Source: Chitinispirillales bacterium
GTDB taxonomy: Bacteria > Fibrobacterota > Chitinivibrionia > Chitinivibrionales > Chitinispirillaceae
DNA: 6,639 nucleotides
Direction: 5' to 3'
NCBI GenBank assembly: GCA_031254445.1
Contig: JAIRUL010000079.1
Location: 1 to 6,639 of the forward strand
The notes under the pieces are model-generated. The model saw nothing but the letters and a program-made list of their open reading frames with translations. It was not told the DNA's origin and ran no database searches. Position 1 is the first letter of the stretch. Each line of letters begins with the position of its first letter. This document shows positions 1 to 5,100 of this stretch, piece by piece. The translations under genes were made by a program, and so were the position numbers.

Positions 1-668
1 AATATTAATCTGTCGGCGTACTTTGCCGAGCGCGGCAGGTCGTGCGAGACCATTATTATCGACAGGTCGTACCTTGCGCGCAATTTGCTTATCATCTCGT
101 AGAATAGGTTTAGGCCGAAAGCGTCGACGCCGCTCACGGGCTCGTCTAAAAGCAGGATGTCGGGGCGCGGGGTGAGGGCTAACGACAATATCACGCGCTG
201 AAGCTCGCCTCCGGAGAGGTGGCCGACGCGCTTCGATATTAGGCGCGCGGCGTCCACCGCGGCAAGCGCGTCCATCGCGGCTTGCCTAGACGCGCGGGCG
301 CGGAAGAGCCACCTCGGGCGGGCGCTCAGGCAGAGCGCGAAGAGGTCTTCGACCGTCATCGGCGCGGCGGGGTCGAACTCAAGCCGCTGCGGGACGTAGC
401 CTATGCGCGGCTTTATCTTTTGGGCGGCGGCCGCGTCGTCGCCGAAGCGGTGGAAGAGAACCTCTCCCGTAAACGGGAGCTCCCCCGCAATCGCCCTTAA
501 GAGCGTCGTCTTGCCCGCGCCGTTTGGACCCATTATCACCGAGAATTCGCCGCAGTGCAAGTGCAGGTTTACGTCCCTAACTATAGGCGCTTGCCCAATG
601 CTTACGGACAGCCCGGTTATCTTTGTGCAACAGCCCCCGCAAACAGCGTTCTCATCCGTCAATGCCAT
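1..668 (-). CDS. Zinc/manganese-type ABC transporter ATP-binding protein, 3' end cut by window edge
   Basis: This is the ATPase subunit of a metal-ion importer of the ZnuC/TroB type, which powers uptake of Zn or Mn through an inner-membrane permease. I translated it from the minus strand, with ATG at 668-666; 222 codons are visible and the C-terminus lies outside the window. All ABC motifs are present: Walker A GPNGAGKT (residues 47-54), a Q-loop in YVPQRLEF, the signature LSGGELQRV, Walker B ILLLDEPVSGVD and the H-loop SHD. The N-terminus carries CGGCC (Cys10, 13, 14) and a later HLHCGE, a cysteine pattern I know from the Zn/Mn branch of this family. GGAGG lies 13 bases before the ATG, a long spacing. 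It is 81 bp downstream of the binding-protein gene and probably co-transcribed with it. The family is certain; Zn versus Mn is inferred. Confidence 0.95.
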   Translation of the reverse strand, partial: MALTDENAVCGGCCTKITGLSVSIGQAPIVRDVNLHLHCGEFSVIMGPNGAGKTTLLRAIAGELPFTGEVLFHRFGDDAAAAQKIKPRIGYVPQRLEFDPAAPMTVEDLFALCLSARPRWLFRARASRQAAMDALAAVDAARLISKRVGHLSGGELQRVILSLALTPRPDILLLDEPVSGVDAFGLNLFYEMISKLRARYDLSIIMVSHDLPRSAKYADRLI

Positions 669-672
669 ATAA

Positions 673-700
673 GCGCCCCAGCCTCCGCCGCAAGGGGCGC
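673..700 (-). promoter_or_regulatory. Hairpin around the ATPase ribosome-binding site
   Basis: In the transcript, GCGCCCC (700-694) and GGGGCGC (679-673) can pair as a 7-bp GC-only stem. The 14-base loop contains the GGAGG that would serve as ribosome-binding site for the ATPase, whose ATG lies 4 bases further on. The pairing is seen directly. An effect on translation is inference, and GC-rich DNA yields such stems by chance. Confidence 0.3.
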
Positions 701-749
701 GCCCGCGCATCCGCCCGCAATATAAAAAGGTATCGGTTCTGCGGCCATA

Positions 750-1832
750 TCACTCCAGCGCCTTCTTTAGCGTCGCGACGTTGTTTTCCATCGCGCGGAT
801 GTACGAATCCTTTTCCCCCGACCCGCTTACCGCCATGTCAAGCTCGAAAACCGGCAGGCCCGTCTCCGCCGCTACGGTCTTCGCCGGCGGCGAGGGGCGC
901 GAAAGCTCGGTGAATATCGCCTTGGGCCCGTCGGCCCTCACGGCGTTTACCGCGCTTATTATCTCCGCCGCGCTCGGCGCCGCGCCGGAGCTTTTTTCTA
1001 TGACCGCCGTTACCGTCAGGCCGAACTCGTTCGCTAAGTAGACGAAACCGTCGTGCGAAACCGCAATTTTGCGGCTTTTCGCGCCGGACAAGTCCCGCGC
1101 CGCCGACTCCCTTAGCCCCGCGAGCGCTGCGGTATACCTCTTCGCGTTTTTGGCGTACACCGCCGCGTTGGCCGTGTCCCACGCCGAGAGGCGCTCGGCG
1201 ATGGTCTCTATCTGGCGGATGTGGTTCGAGAGGCTCATCCACGCGTGGATGTTCACCTCGATGTCGTGCGCCTGATGGTGGGCGTGGTAGTTTTCGTCGC
1301 TATAGGCCGCGCTGTCGCGGATCTCGTCGCTTGGCAGGGGCAGGCTGTCGCCGACGTAGGCGAACTGGCTGTCGCTGCCGAGGTCGTAGGCGGCGGTGTC
1401 GCTTCCGCCGCCGGCTAATATGAAGTCGACGTGCTCGCTCGCGTAAATAACCGCGAGCTTCTCGTTCGCGGCGGCGGCCTTGTCCAAGAACGCCTCCGCG
1501 CCGCCGCCGTTTATTATGAGCGCCGAGGCCCGCTCAAGGAGCGCCGCGTCGGCGGGCGTGAGCCCGTAGTCGTGCAGGCAACCGGCGGACTGCGCAGCCA
1601 TGTTGACGACGCGCACGCCCTTGGCGCCGTCCGCGACGTTCAGCGCGGCGATGTACATAGGGTAAAACGAGGCGACAACGGTCTTAGCGCCCCCGCCCCC
1701 GCCGCCGCCTTTCCCGCAGCAACATAAGGCAGCCAGCGCCGCAAGCGCGAGCGCGGCAAGCGCGGCGGGAAGCGCGGCGGGAAGCAGGCGCGTTGTCGAA
1801 GTGGCCGTGGCCGTGGTCGTGGTTGTGGTCAT
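750..1832 (-). CDS. Zinc/manganese-type ABC transporter substrate-binding lipoprotein (ZnuA-like)
   Basis: This is the extracytoplasmic metal-binding protein of the adjacent ATPase's transporter, 360 aa. Expected family ligands are visible: His87 in LHDYGLTPAD, His196 in NIHAWMS (usual form NPHxWLSP), His260 in VSHDGF and Asp332 in ELD, with the FTE-type motif at 307-309. A short histidine cluster YHAHHQAHD (182-190) lies between the first two ligands, where ZnuA proteins carry a His-rich loop, so zinc is the likelier metal. The N-terminus is odd: a Thr-rich start (residues 1-14), one Arg (15), a Leu/Ala core (16-36), then three Cys (37-39) and a seven-Gly linker (42-48). It looks like a lipoprotein signal, but Leu at -1 makes the lipobox poor. 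AAAGG lies 6 bases before the ATG. Element A fills most of the gap to the upstream HEAT gene. Confidence 0.93.
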   Translation of the reverse strand: MTTTTTTATATSTTRLLPAALPAALAALALAALAALCCCGKGGGGGGGAKTVVASFYPMYIAALNVADGAKGVRVVNMAAQSAGCLHDYGLTPADAALLERASALIINGGGAEAFLDKAAAANEKLAVIYASEHVDFILAGGGSDTAAYDLGSDSQFAYVGDSLPLPSDEIRDSAAYSDENYHAHHQAHDIEVNIHAWMSLSNHIRQIETIAERLSAWDTANAAVYAKNAKRYTAALAGLRESAARDLSGAKSRKIAVSHDGFVYLANEFGLTVTAVIEKSSGAAPSAAEIISAVNAVRADGPKAIFTELSRPSPPAKTVAAETGLPVFELDMAVSGSGEKDSYIRAMENNVATLKKALE

Positions 1833-1862
1833 GGTTGGCCTTTAGCTGTTTGTAATGTCTTT

Positions 1863-1886
1863 AAAATCAAAATCAAAATCAAAATC
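1863..1886. repeat. AAAATC tandem repeat, four perfect units
   Basis: Four uninterrupted AAAATC units lie between the binding-protein start codon and element A. On the minus strand they read GATTTT, a one-base relative of the GACTTT and GACGTT hexamers flanking every palindromic element in this window. The array is in the untranslated part of the metal-uptake operon. Confidence 0.9.
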
Positions 1887-1979
1887 TTTAAAATCTTTTT
1901 CAGACGAAGCCTACGGCTTCATAACGTGTGGCGGCTAAAGCCGCCACACAAAGTCAAAGTCAAAGTCAAAGTCAACGTC
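1887..1979 (-). repeat. Bipartite palindromic element, copy A (single), with hexamer array
   Basis: On the + strand the order is AT-rich tail (1887-1900), small hairpin GAAGCC-TAC-GGCTTC (1906-1920), ATAAC, large hairpin with perfect 11-bp arms GTGTGGCGGCT/AGCCGCCACAC around a 2-base AA loop (1926-1949), then four AAAGTC units and one AACGTC (1950-1979). The array ends 6 bp from the HEAT gene stop codon. Read with the operon (minus strand), the array comes first, then the large hairpin, then the small one. There is no T-run after either hairpin, so it does not look like an intrinsic terminator, and the operon is likely to read through. Confidence 0.95.
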
Positions 1980-1985
1980 AACCCC

Positions 1986-2639
1986 TCACCTCTCAATATA
2001 CTTAACCGCCCGCCCCGCCGCCTCCCTAAACCTCAGGTCTTCGTCCTCCTGGGCTATTTGCTTCAGCCTCGGCAGCGCGGCTTTGGCGTCCGGGCCTATT
2101 TGGGCCAAAACGCCTATTACGGCTAGGCGCAGCTCCTCGTCTTTGACGTCTATGTTGCGCATTAGGGAGCCTACGCCGGCGCCTTGCAGGTCGCTTAGCG
2201 CGGTGAAGATTAGCTTGCGCACCTTGTCGTCGGGGTCGGTTAGCATCTTCACCATGTGCGGGATGCAGGTGTTGGGGAAGGGCGAGAGCGTGCCTAAGGA
2301 GGAGGCCAGGGCGCGGCGCACGTCTACAACGGTGTCGGCGACCCCGTCCAAGATGGCGGAGATGACGTCCCCGTCGCGCGGGTCGACTTTCCCAAGGGCG
2401 TAGAAACCGTACATGCGCACGTCGGCGTCGGAATCGCGGCACGCCTGCAGGATGTAGGGGACGAGCTTCGAGCTGCGCGGCTGCCCCCGCAGATCCCGCG
2501 CCGCCGAGCGCCGCTCCTGGACGCTGCCGCTGTTCATCCGCTGCGCGAACACCTTGGGCGACGGGCCGCAAGAAGCCAAAAGAGCCACGGCGATAGCCGT
2601 GGCGGTAGCTGCGGCCGCAGCGTGTTTTATTCCTGCCAT
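1986..2639 (-). CDS. HEAT-repeat lipoprotein
   Basis: The product is 217 aa, a predicted lipoprotein of HEAT-like repeats. The signal peptide has Lys5, an Ala-rich core and a textbook lipobox LASC with the lipidated Cys at 24. The rest is a chain of helical pairs: degenerate HEAT units run roughly 38-51, 59-86, 91-118, 125-152, 155-182 and 186-215, with repeated patterns such as DSDADVRMYGFYALGKV and DPDDKVRKLIFTALSDL. HEAT solenoids are protein-binding scaffolds with no catalytic residues, so the partner is unknown. It is the first gene of the run leading into the metal transporter, suggesting an accessory role at the membrane, but this rests on position alone. AAAGGG lies 9 bases before the ATG. 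The signal-peptide region contains an 8-bp inverted repeat (2584-2603). Confidence 0.88.
   Translation of the reverse strand: MAGIKHAAAAATATAIAVALLASCGPSPKVFAQRMNSGSVQERRSAARDLRGQPRSSKLVPYILQACRDSDADVRMYGFYALGKVDPRDGDVISAILDGVADTVVDVRRALASSLGTLSPFPNTCIPHMVKMLTDPDDKVRKLIFTALSDLQGAGVGSLMRNIDVKDEELRLAVIGVLAQIGPDAKAALPRLKQIAQEDEDLRFREAAGRAVKYIER
2584..2603. repeat. 8-bp inverted repeat inside the HEAT signal-peptide codons
   Basis: GCCACGGC (2584-2591) and GCCGTGGC (2596-2603) are perfect reverse complements around a 4-base GATA loop. In the mRNA this would be a strong stem about 35 bases after the start codon. It may simply reflect alternating Ala/Thr codons. Confidence 0.5.
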
Positions 2640-2654
2640 AGCGGTATGCCCTTT

Positions 2655-2673
2655 CGTTGGACCAACGTTGGAC
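2655..2673. promoter_or_regulatory. Candidate operator: CGTTGGAC direct repeat at 11-bp spacing
   Basis: CGTTGGAC occurs at 2655-2662 and 2666-2673, 11 bp start to start (about one helical turn). The same stretch contains the perfect palindrome CCAACGTTGG (2662-2671) and the near-palindrome CGTTGG-A-CCAACG (2655-2667). It lies just upstream of the HEAT gene's ribosome-binding site and downstream of the AT-rich promoter-like region, where a repressor site of a metal-uptake operon could sit. The sequence does not match a Zur, Fur or MntR box known to me. Confidence 0.4.
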
Positions 2674-2679
2674 TAACTA

Positions 2680-2730
2680 TATATATAATACAGTATAATA
2701 TAATATTAAAATCAAAATCGTTAAAGTCAA
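2680..2730 (-). promoter_or_regulatory. AT-rich promoter-like region for the HEAT/metal-transport operon
   Basis: This is the most AT-rich stretch near the start of the minus-strand operon. On the minus strand it offers TATTAT at 2690-2685 with TTGATT at 2715-2710 (19-bp spacer, on the long side), and TTGACT at 2730-2725 with AATATT at 2707-2702 (17-bp spacer, weak -10). Both -35-like hexamers come from the GACTTT/GATTTT repeat family. Which, if either, is used cannot be told. Confidence 0.3.
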
Positions 2731-2850
2731 ATTCTTTAAAATCTTTTTCAGACGAAGCCTATAAAAGTCAAATTCTTTAAAAAATCTTTTTCAGACGAAG
2801 CCTACGGCTTCATAACGTGTGGCGCAGAGCCGCCACACAAAGTCAAAGTC
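2723..2850 (-). repeat. Bipartite palindromic element, copy B, with partial duplication
   Basis: A 40-bp partial unit (2723-2762, ending in AGACGAAGCCTAT) is followed by a full unit (2763-2838): AT-rich tail, small hairpin GAAGCC-TAC-GGCTTC (2797-2811), ATAAC, and a variant large hairpin in which GTGTGGCG and CGCCACAC (8 bp) flank CAGAGC (2817-2838). Two AAAGTC units follow. The same duplication and the same hairpin variant recur in copy E; the partial unit is identical there over all 40 bp. B faces copy C as an inverted pair. Confidence 0.93.
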
Positions 2851-2874
2851 AAAGGCGGCGGGGAGGATGGTTTT

Positions 2875-2951
2875 GACGTTGATTTTGACGTTGTGTGGCG
2901 GCTTTAGCCGCCACACGTTATGAAGCCGTAGGCTTCGTCTGAAAAAGATTT
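2875..2951 (+). repeat. Bipartite palindromic element, copy C
   Basis: The order on + is a hexamer array of mixed GACGTT/GATTTT units, large hairpin with arms GTGTGGCGGCT/AGCCGCCACAC around TT (2893-2916), GTTAT, small hairpin GAAGCC-GTA-GGCTTC (2922-2936), then GTCTGAAAAAGATTT. It is inverted relative to copy B. The two large hairpins enclose a 54-bp central segment (2839-2892) holding GGCGGCGGGGAGGATGG. Confidence 0.95.
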
Positions 2952-2967
2952 AAAAGATTTTGACTTT

Positions 2968-3012
2968 AAAAGGCTTAAAAGGCTTAAAAGGCTTAAAAGG
3001 CTTAAAAGACTT
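2968..3012. repeat. 9-bp tandem repeat AAAAGGCTT, five units
   Basis: Four perfect AAAAGGCTT units and a fifth with one change (AAAAGACTT) sit between copy C and the glycosyltransferase promoter candidate. The unit differs in length and sequence from the hexamers, and I found no other copy in the window. It completes the content of the 470-bp divergent gap 2640-3109, which holds no gene. Confidence 0.9.
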
Positions 3013-3018
3013 AAACAT

Positions 3019-3047
3019 TTTACTTTCCCCTGCACAAAACATATATT
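3019..3047 (+). promoter_or_regulatory. Candidate sigma70-type promoter for the glycosyltransferase gene
   Basis: TTTACT (3019-3024) and TATATT (3042-3047) are 17 bp apart and match 4/6 and 5/6 of the -35/-10 consensus. Transcription would begin near 3054, leaving a leader of about 55 bases before the TTG start at 3110. This is the best-spaced promoter candidate I found. Confidence 0.45.
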
Positions 3048-3109
3048 ACTTTAAATATAACAACGGAAACCCAAACCGCAATCAATAACCCCACGGAAAA
3101 GGAACGGTT

Positions 3110-4333
3110 TTGACTGTCCTTACTCTGCTTGCAGGAACAAGCGCCGCCACCAAAGCCCTCTTTGTTTTGGGCATGTGCCTTGTGGCGGGCGACTTCGCCG
3201 CCACGCTCTTTACCATCGTCTACCAGCGGCGCGTTTACAAGAGGCTCCGCGCCTCGTACGACGAGGGCTACGCGCCGCCGTGCAGCGTCGTCGTCCCGTG
3301 CAAGGGCGTCCCTAAGAACTTCGGGGCCAACCTGCGCGGCTTCTTGCAGCTTGACTACCCGGACTACGAGGTGATATACGTGACCGAGAGCGAGGAGGAC
3401 GCCGCCGTGCCGGAAATCAAAAATATCCTCGCCGAGGACGCCCGCGCCCGCTTCGCCGTGGCCGGCCTCGCAATGGAGTGCGCGCAGAAGAACCACAACA
3501 TGCTCGCCGCCCTCCGCGAGGCGCGCGCCTCTTCCGCCGCGTTCGTCTTCGCCGACTCCGACATAAGGCCTGCGAAGCGGTGGCTGCGCGAAATCGTGCT
3601 GCCCCTGCAAAACGACAAGGTGACCGTCACCACCGGGTTCCGCTGGCTCACCCCGGCCGCCGGTTCCGTCGGGGAGCTCTGCCACGCCTACGTCAACATC
3701 TTCATCTACACCTGCTTCTGCACCGCAAGCTACGTAGGCGGCGTCGGGCTGTGGGGCGGCACGATGGCGATAAGGCGGCGCGACTACGAGGCGCTCGGCG
3801 TAGAAAAAACGTGGAGCCGCGCCGCCGTCGACGACATGAGCCTCTCCACCCTCGCCCTCAAAAACAAGCGCAAGGCAGTGGTGGTCACCGAGTGCGTAAC
3901 CGTCACCGACGACCTCCTGCCGACCGTGGCCGCGACCGTCTCGTGGTTCGAACGCCAGATAATGTACCTCAAGTCGTACCAGCATGCCCTATGGGTCTTC
4001 CCGGCCCTGCCGATGGCCCTCCTAGTCGGCAGCCTGATAGCCCTGCTGCCCGTGGCGGCTATAGTATCGCTGTTGACCGGCCGCTCCTTTTGGGCTTTAG
4101 GCGGCGGCGCGTCCATCTCTTTCATCCTCGGCCACACCGCCGTGGCCCTCCTCTACCCCGCGCTCGGGAAAATGCCGTTCTTCGGGCGCTTCCTCCTGCT
4201 CCAGCCTTTCCTAAGGCTCGCGCAGATGGTGTCGTACTTTAAAACATGGGCTACGAAGACCATTACGTGGGCGGGGATAAAGTATAGGCTGAAGCGCAAC
4301 GGGGATGTGGAGAGGCTGACGAGGGGGGGCTGA
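3110..4333 (+). CDS. Membrane-bound family 2/21 (ceramide-glucosyltransferase-like) glycosyltransferase
   Basis: The product is a 407-aa membrane glycosyltransferase that would transfer a sugar from a nucleotide donor to a lipid or other membrane acceptor. One N-terminal membrane segment (about 13-37) precedes a GT-A domain starting at CSVVVPCKG (58-66). Acidic motifs are ESEED (93-97), FADSDIRP (147-154) and the VDD at 240-242, with WGGTMAIRR (215-223) before the last. The FADSDIRP and VDD context resembles GT21. The usual (Q/R)xxRW motif is not evident; WFERQIMYLK (279-288) sits where it should be. Hydrophobic segments at about 293-322 and 328-350 follow, then a basic tail. It starts at TTG, supported by AAAAGGAA ending 5 bases before it. 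The purN stop-start gap is 2 bp. Donor and acceptor are unknown. Confidence 0.9.
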   Translation: MTVLTLLAGTSAATKALFVLGMCLVAGDFAATLFTIVYQRRVYKRLRASYDEGYAPPCSVVVPCKGVPKNFGANLRGFLQLDYPDYEVIYVTESEEDAAVPEIKNILAEDARARFAVAGLAMECAQKNHNMLAALREARASSAAFVFADSDIRPAKRWLREIVLPLQNDKVTVTTGFRWLTPAAGSVGELCHAYVNIFIYTCFCTASYVGGVGLWGGTMAIRRRDYEALGVEKTWSRAAVDDMSLSTLALKNKRKAVVVTECVTVTDDLLPTVAATVSWFERQIMYLKSYQHALWVFPALPMALLVGSLIALLPVAAIVSLLTGRSFWALGGGASISFILGHTAVALLYPALGKMPFFGRFLLLQPFLRLAQMVSYFKTWATKTITWAGIKYRLKRNGDVERLTRGG

Positions 4334-4335
4334 CT

Positions 4336-4959
4336 TTGTTTACCAAATGCGCGGTTTTCGCCTCCGGCGGCGGGAGCAATTTTCAGGCGCTGCTTGATAG
4401 GCGGGGCGCGGGGGATTTGCACGTCGATTTTGCGCTTGCGGTCGGGAACAACAGCGCGGCGGGCGCGTTTGAGCGCGCGCGCGCGCACGGCGTGCCCACG
4501 CTGCACACCGCGCCGTCGCACTTCGAGGACGAGGCGGCCTACGCCAAAAGCCTCCTCTCCGCGCTGAAAGCCGCCGGCGCGGAGCTCCTGATACTAGCCG
4601 GGTACATGAAGAAGCTGCCGCCGCCCGTCGTCGCCGGCTACCGCAACAAGATAATAAACATCCACCCGGGCCTCCTGCCCGCCTTCGGCGGCAAAGGGAT
4701 GTACGGCATGAACGTCCACAAAGCCGTCCTAGAGTACGGCGCGAAGCTCTCCGGCGTCACCGCCCACTTCGTAGACGACGAGTACGACCACGGCCCCATA
4801 ATCCTCCAAAAACCCGTCCCCGTATTAGACGGCGACACCGAACAAACGCTAGCCGCGCGCGTGCTAAAAGCCGAACACGAATACTTCTGGCAAGCCGTGG
4901 AGGCGGTGGCGTCGGGCCGGGTAAGGGTTGACGGAAGGGTCGTTAGCCTGAGGCTTTAA
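4336..4959 (+). CDS. purN: Phosphoribosylglycinamide formyltransferase, 10-formyl-THF dependent (PurN)
   Basis: It transfers a formyl group from 10-formyltetrahydrofolate to GAR, the third step of purine synthesis, in the cytoplasm. The 207 aa match the family length of about 200. The phosphate-binding loop is SGGGSNFQAL (10-19). The catalytic Asn-His-Asp triad is Asn108 and His110 in INIHPGLLPAF, and Asp151 in DHGPIILQ. The folate-site region AGYMKKLP (88-95) is also typical. The start is TTG at 4336, with a strong GAGGGGGGG (4321-4329) just upstream, inside the last codons of the glycosyltransferase gene. With a 2-bp gap to that gene's stop codon, translation is probably coupled. There is no metabolic link to the glycosyltransferase. 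Element D begins 2 bp after its stop codon. Confidence 0.97.
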   Translation: MFTKCAVFASGGGSNFQALLDRRGAGDLHVDFALAVGNNSAAGAFERARAHGVPTLHTAPSHFEDEAAYAKSLLSALKAAGAELLILAGYMKKLPPPVVAGYRNKIINIHPGLLPAFGGKGMYGMNVHKAVLEYGAKLSGVTAHFVDDEYDHGPIILQKPVPVLDGDTEQTLAARVLKAEHEYFWQAVEAVASGRVRVDGRVVSLRL

Positions 4960-4960
4960 A

Positions 4961-5050
4961 GATTTTGACTTTGACTTTGACTTTGACTTTGTGTGGCGGC
5001 TTTAGCCGCCACACCATATGAAGCCGTAGGCTTCGTCTGAAAAAGATTTT
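4961..5050 (+). repeat. Bipartite palindromic element, copy D (single)
   Basis: One GATTTT and four GACTTT units (4961-4990) lead into the large hairpin with arms GTGTGGCGGCT/AGCCGCCACAC around TT (4991-5014), then CATAT (GTTAT in copies C and F), small hairpin GAAGCC-GTA-GGCTTC (5020-5034), and GTCTGAAAAAGATTTT. It lies in the purN-rlmN gap in the same orientation relative to transcription as copy A. The rest of the gap (5051-5100) has two more AAAGAATTTGACTT-like stretches and no clear ribosome-binding site. Confidence 0.95.
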
Positions 5051-5100
5051 AAAGAATTTGACTTTAATCTTTCGCCTTTAAAGAATTTGACTTATAACTT

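Noticed and set aside
282..672. Plus-strand open frames opposite the ABC ATPase
   Set aside because: The minus strand encodes all ABC ATPase motifs in order; the plus frames show no family motif.
2026..2571. A 181-codon minus-strand frame overlapping the HEAT gene
   Set aside because: Arg/Ala-rich low-information protein; the lipobox and HEAT repeats are in the other frame.
3020..3985. A 321-codon open frame on the minus strand opposite the glycosyltransferase gene
   Set aside because: Its composition is the His/Gly/Arg/Val-rich pattern of a GC-rich shadow frame with no recognisable motif, while the plus frame has a full glycosyltransferase with a good ribosome-binding site.
3478..4242. A 254-codon plus-strand open frame inside the glycosyltransferase gene
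   Set aside because: It is Arg/Pro-rich and out of frame with a clearly real gene; no motif.
4945..4959. AGCC-TGA-GGCT plus TTTAAA at the end of purN as a terminator
   Set aside because: A 4-bp stem inside codons with only three T is too weak.
4991..5034. Element hairpins as intrinsic terminators after purN
   Set aside because: Neither stem is followed by a T-run on the coding strand; the next bases are CATATG and GTCTGAAAAAG.
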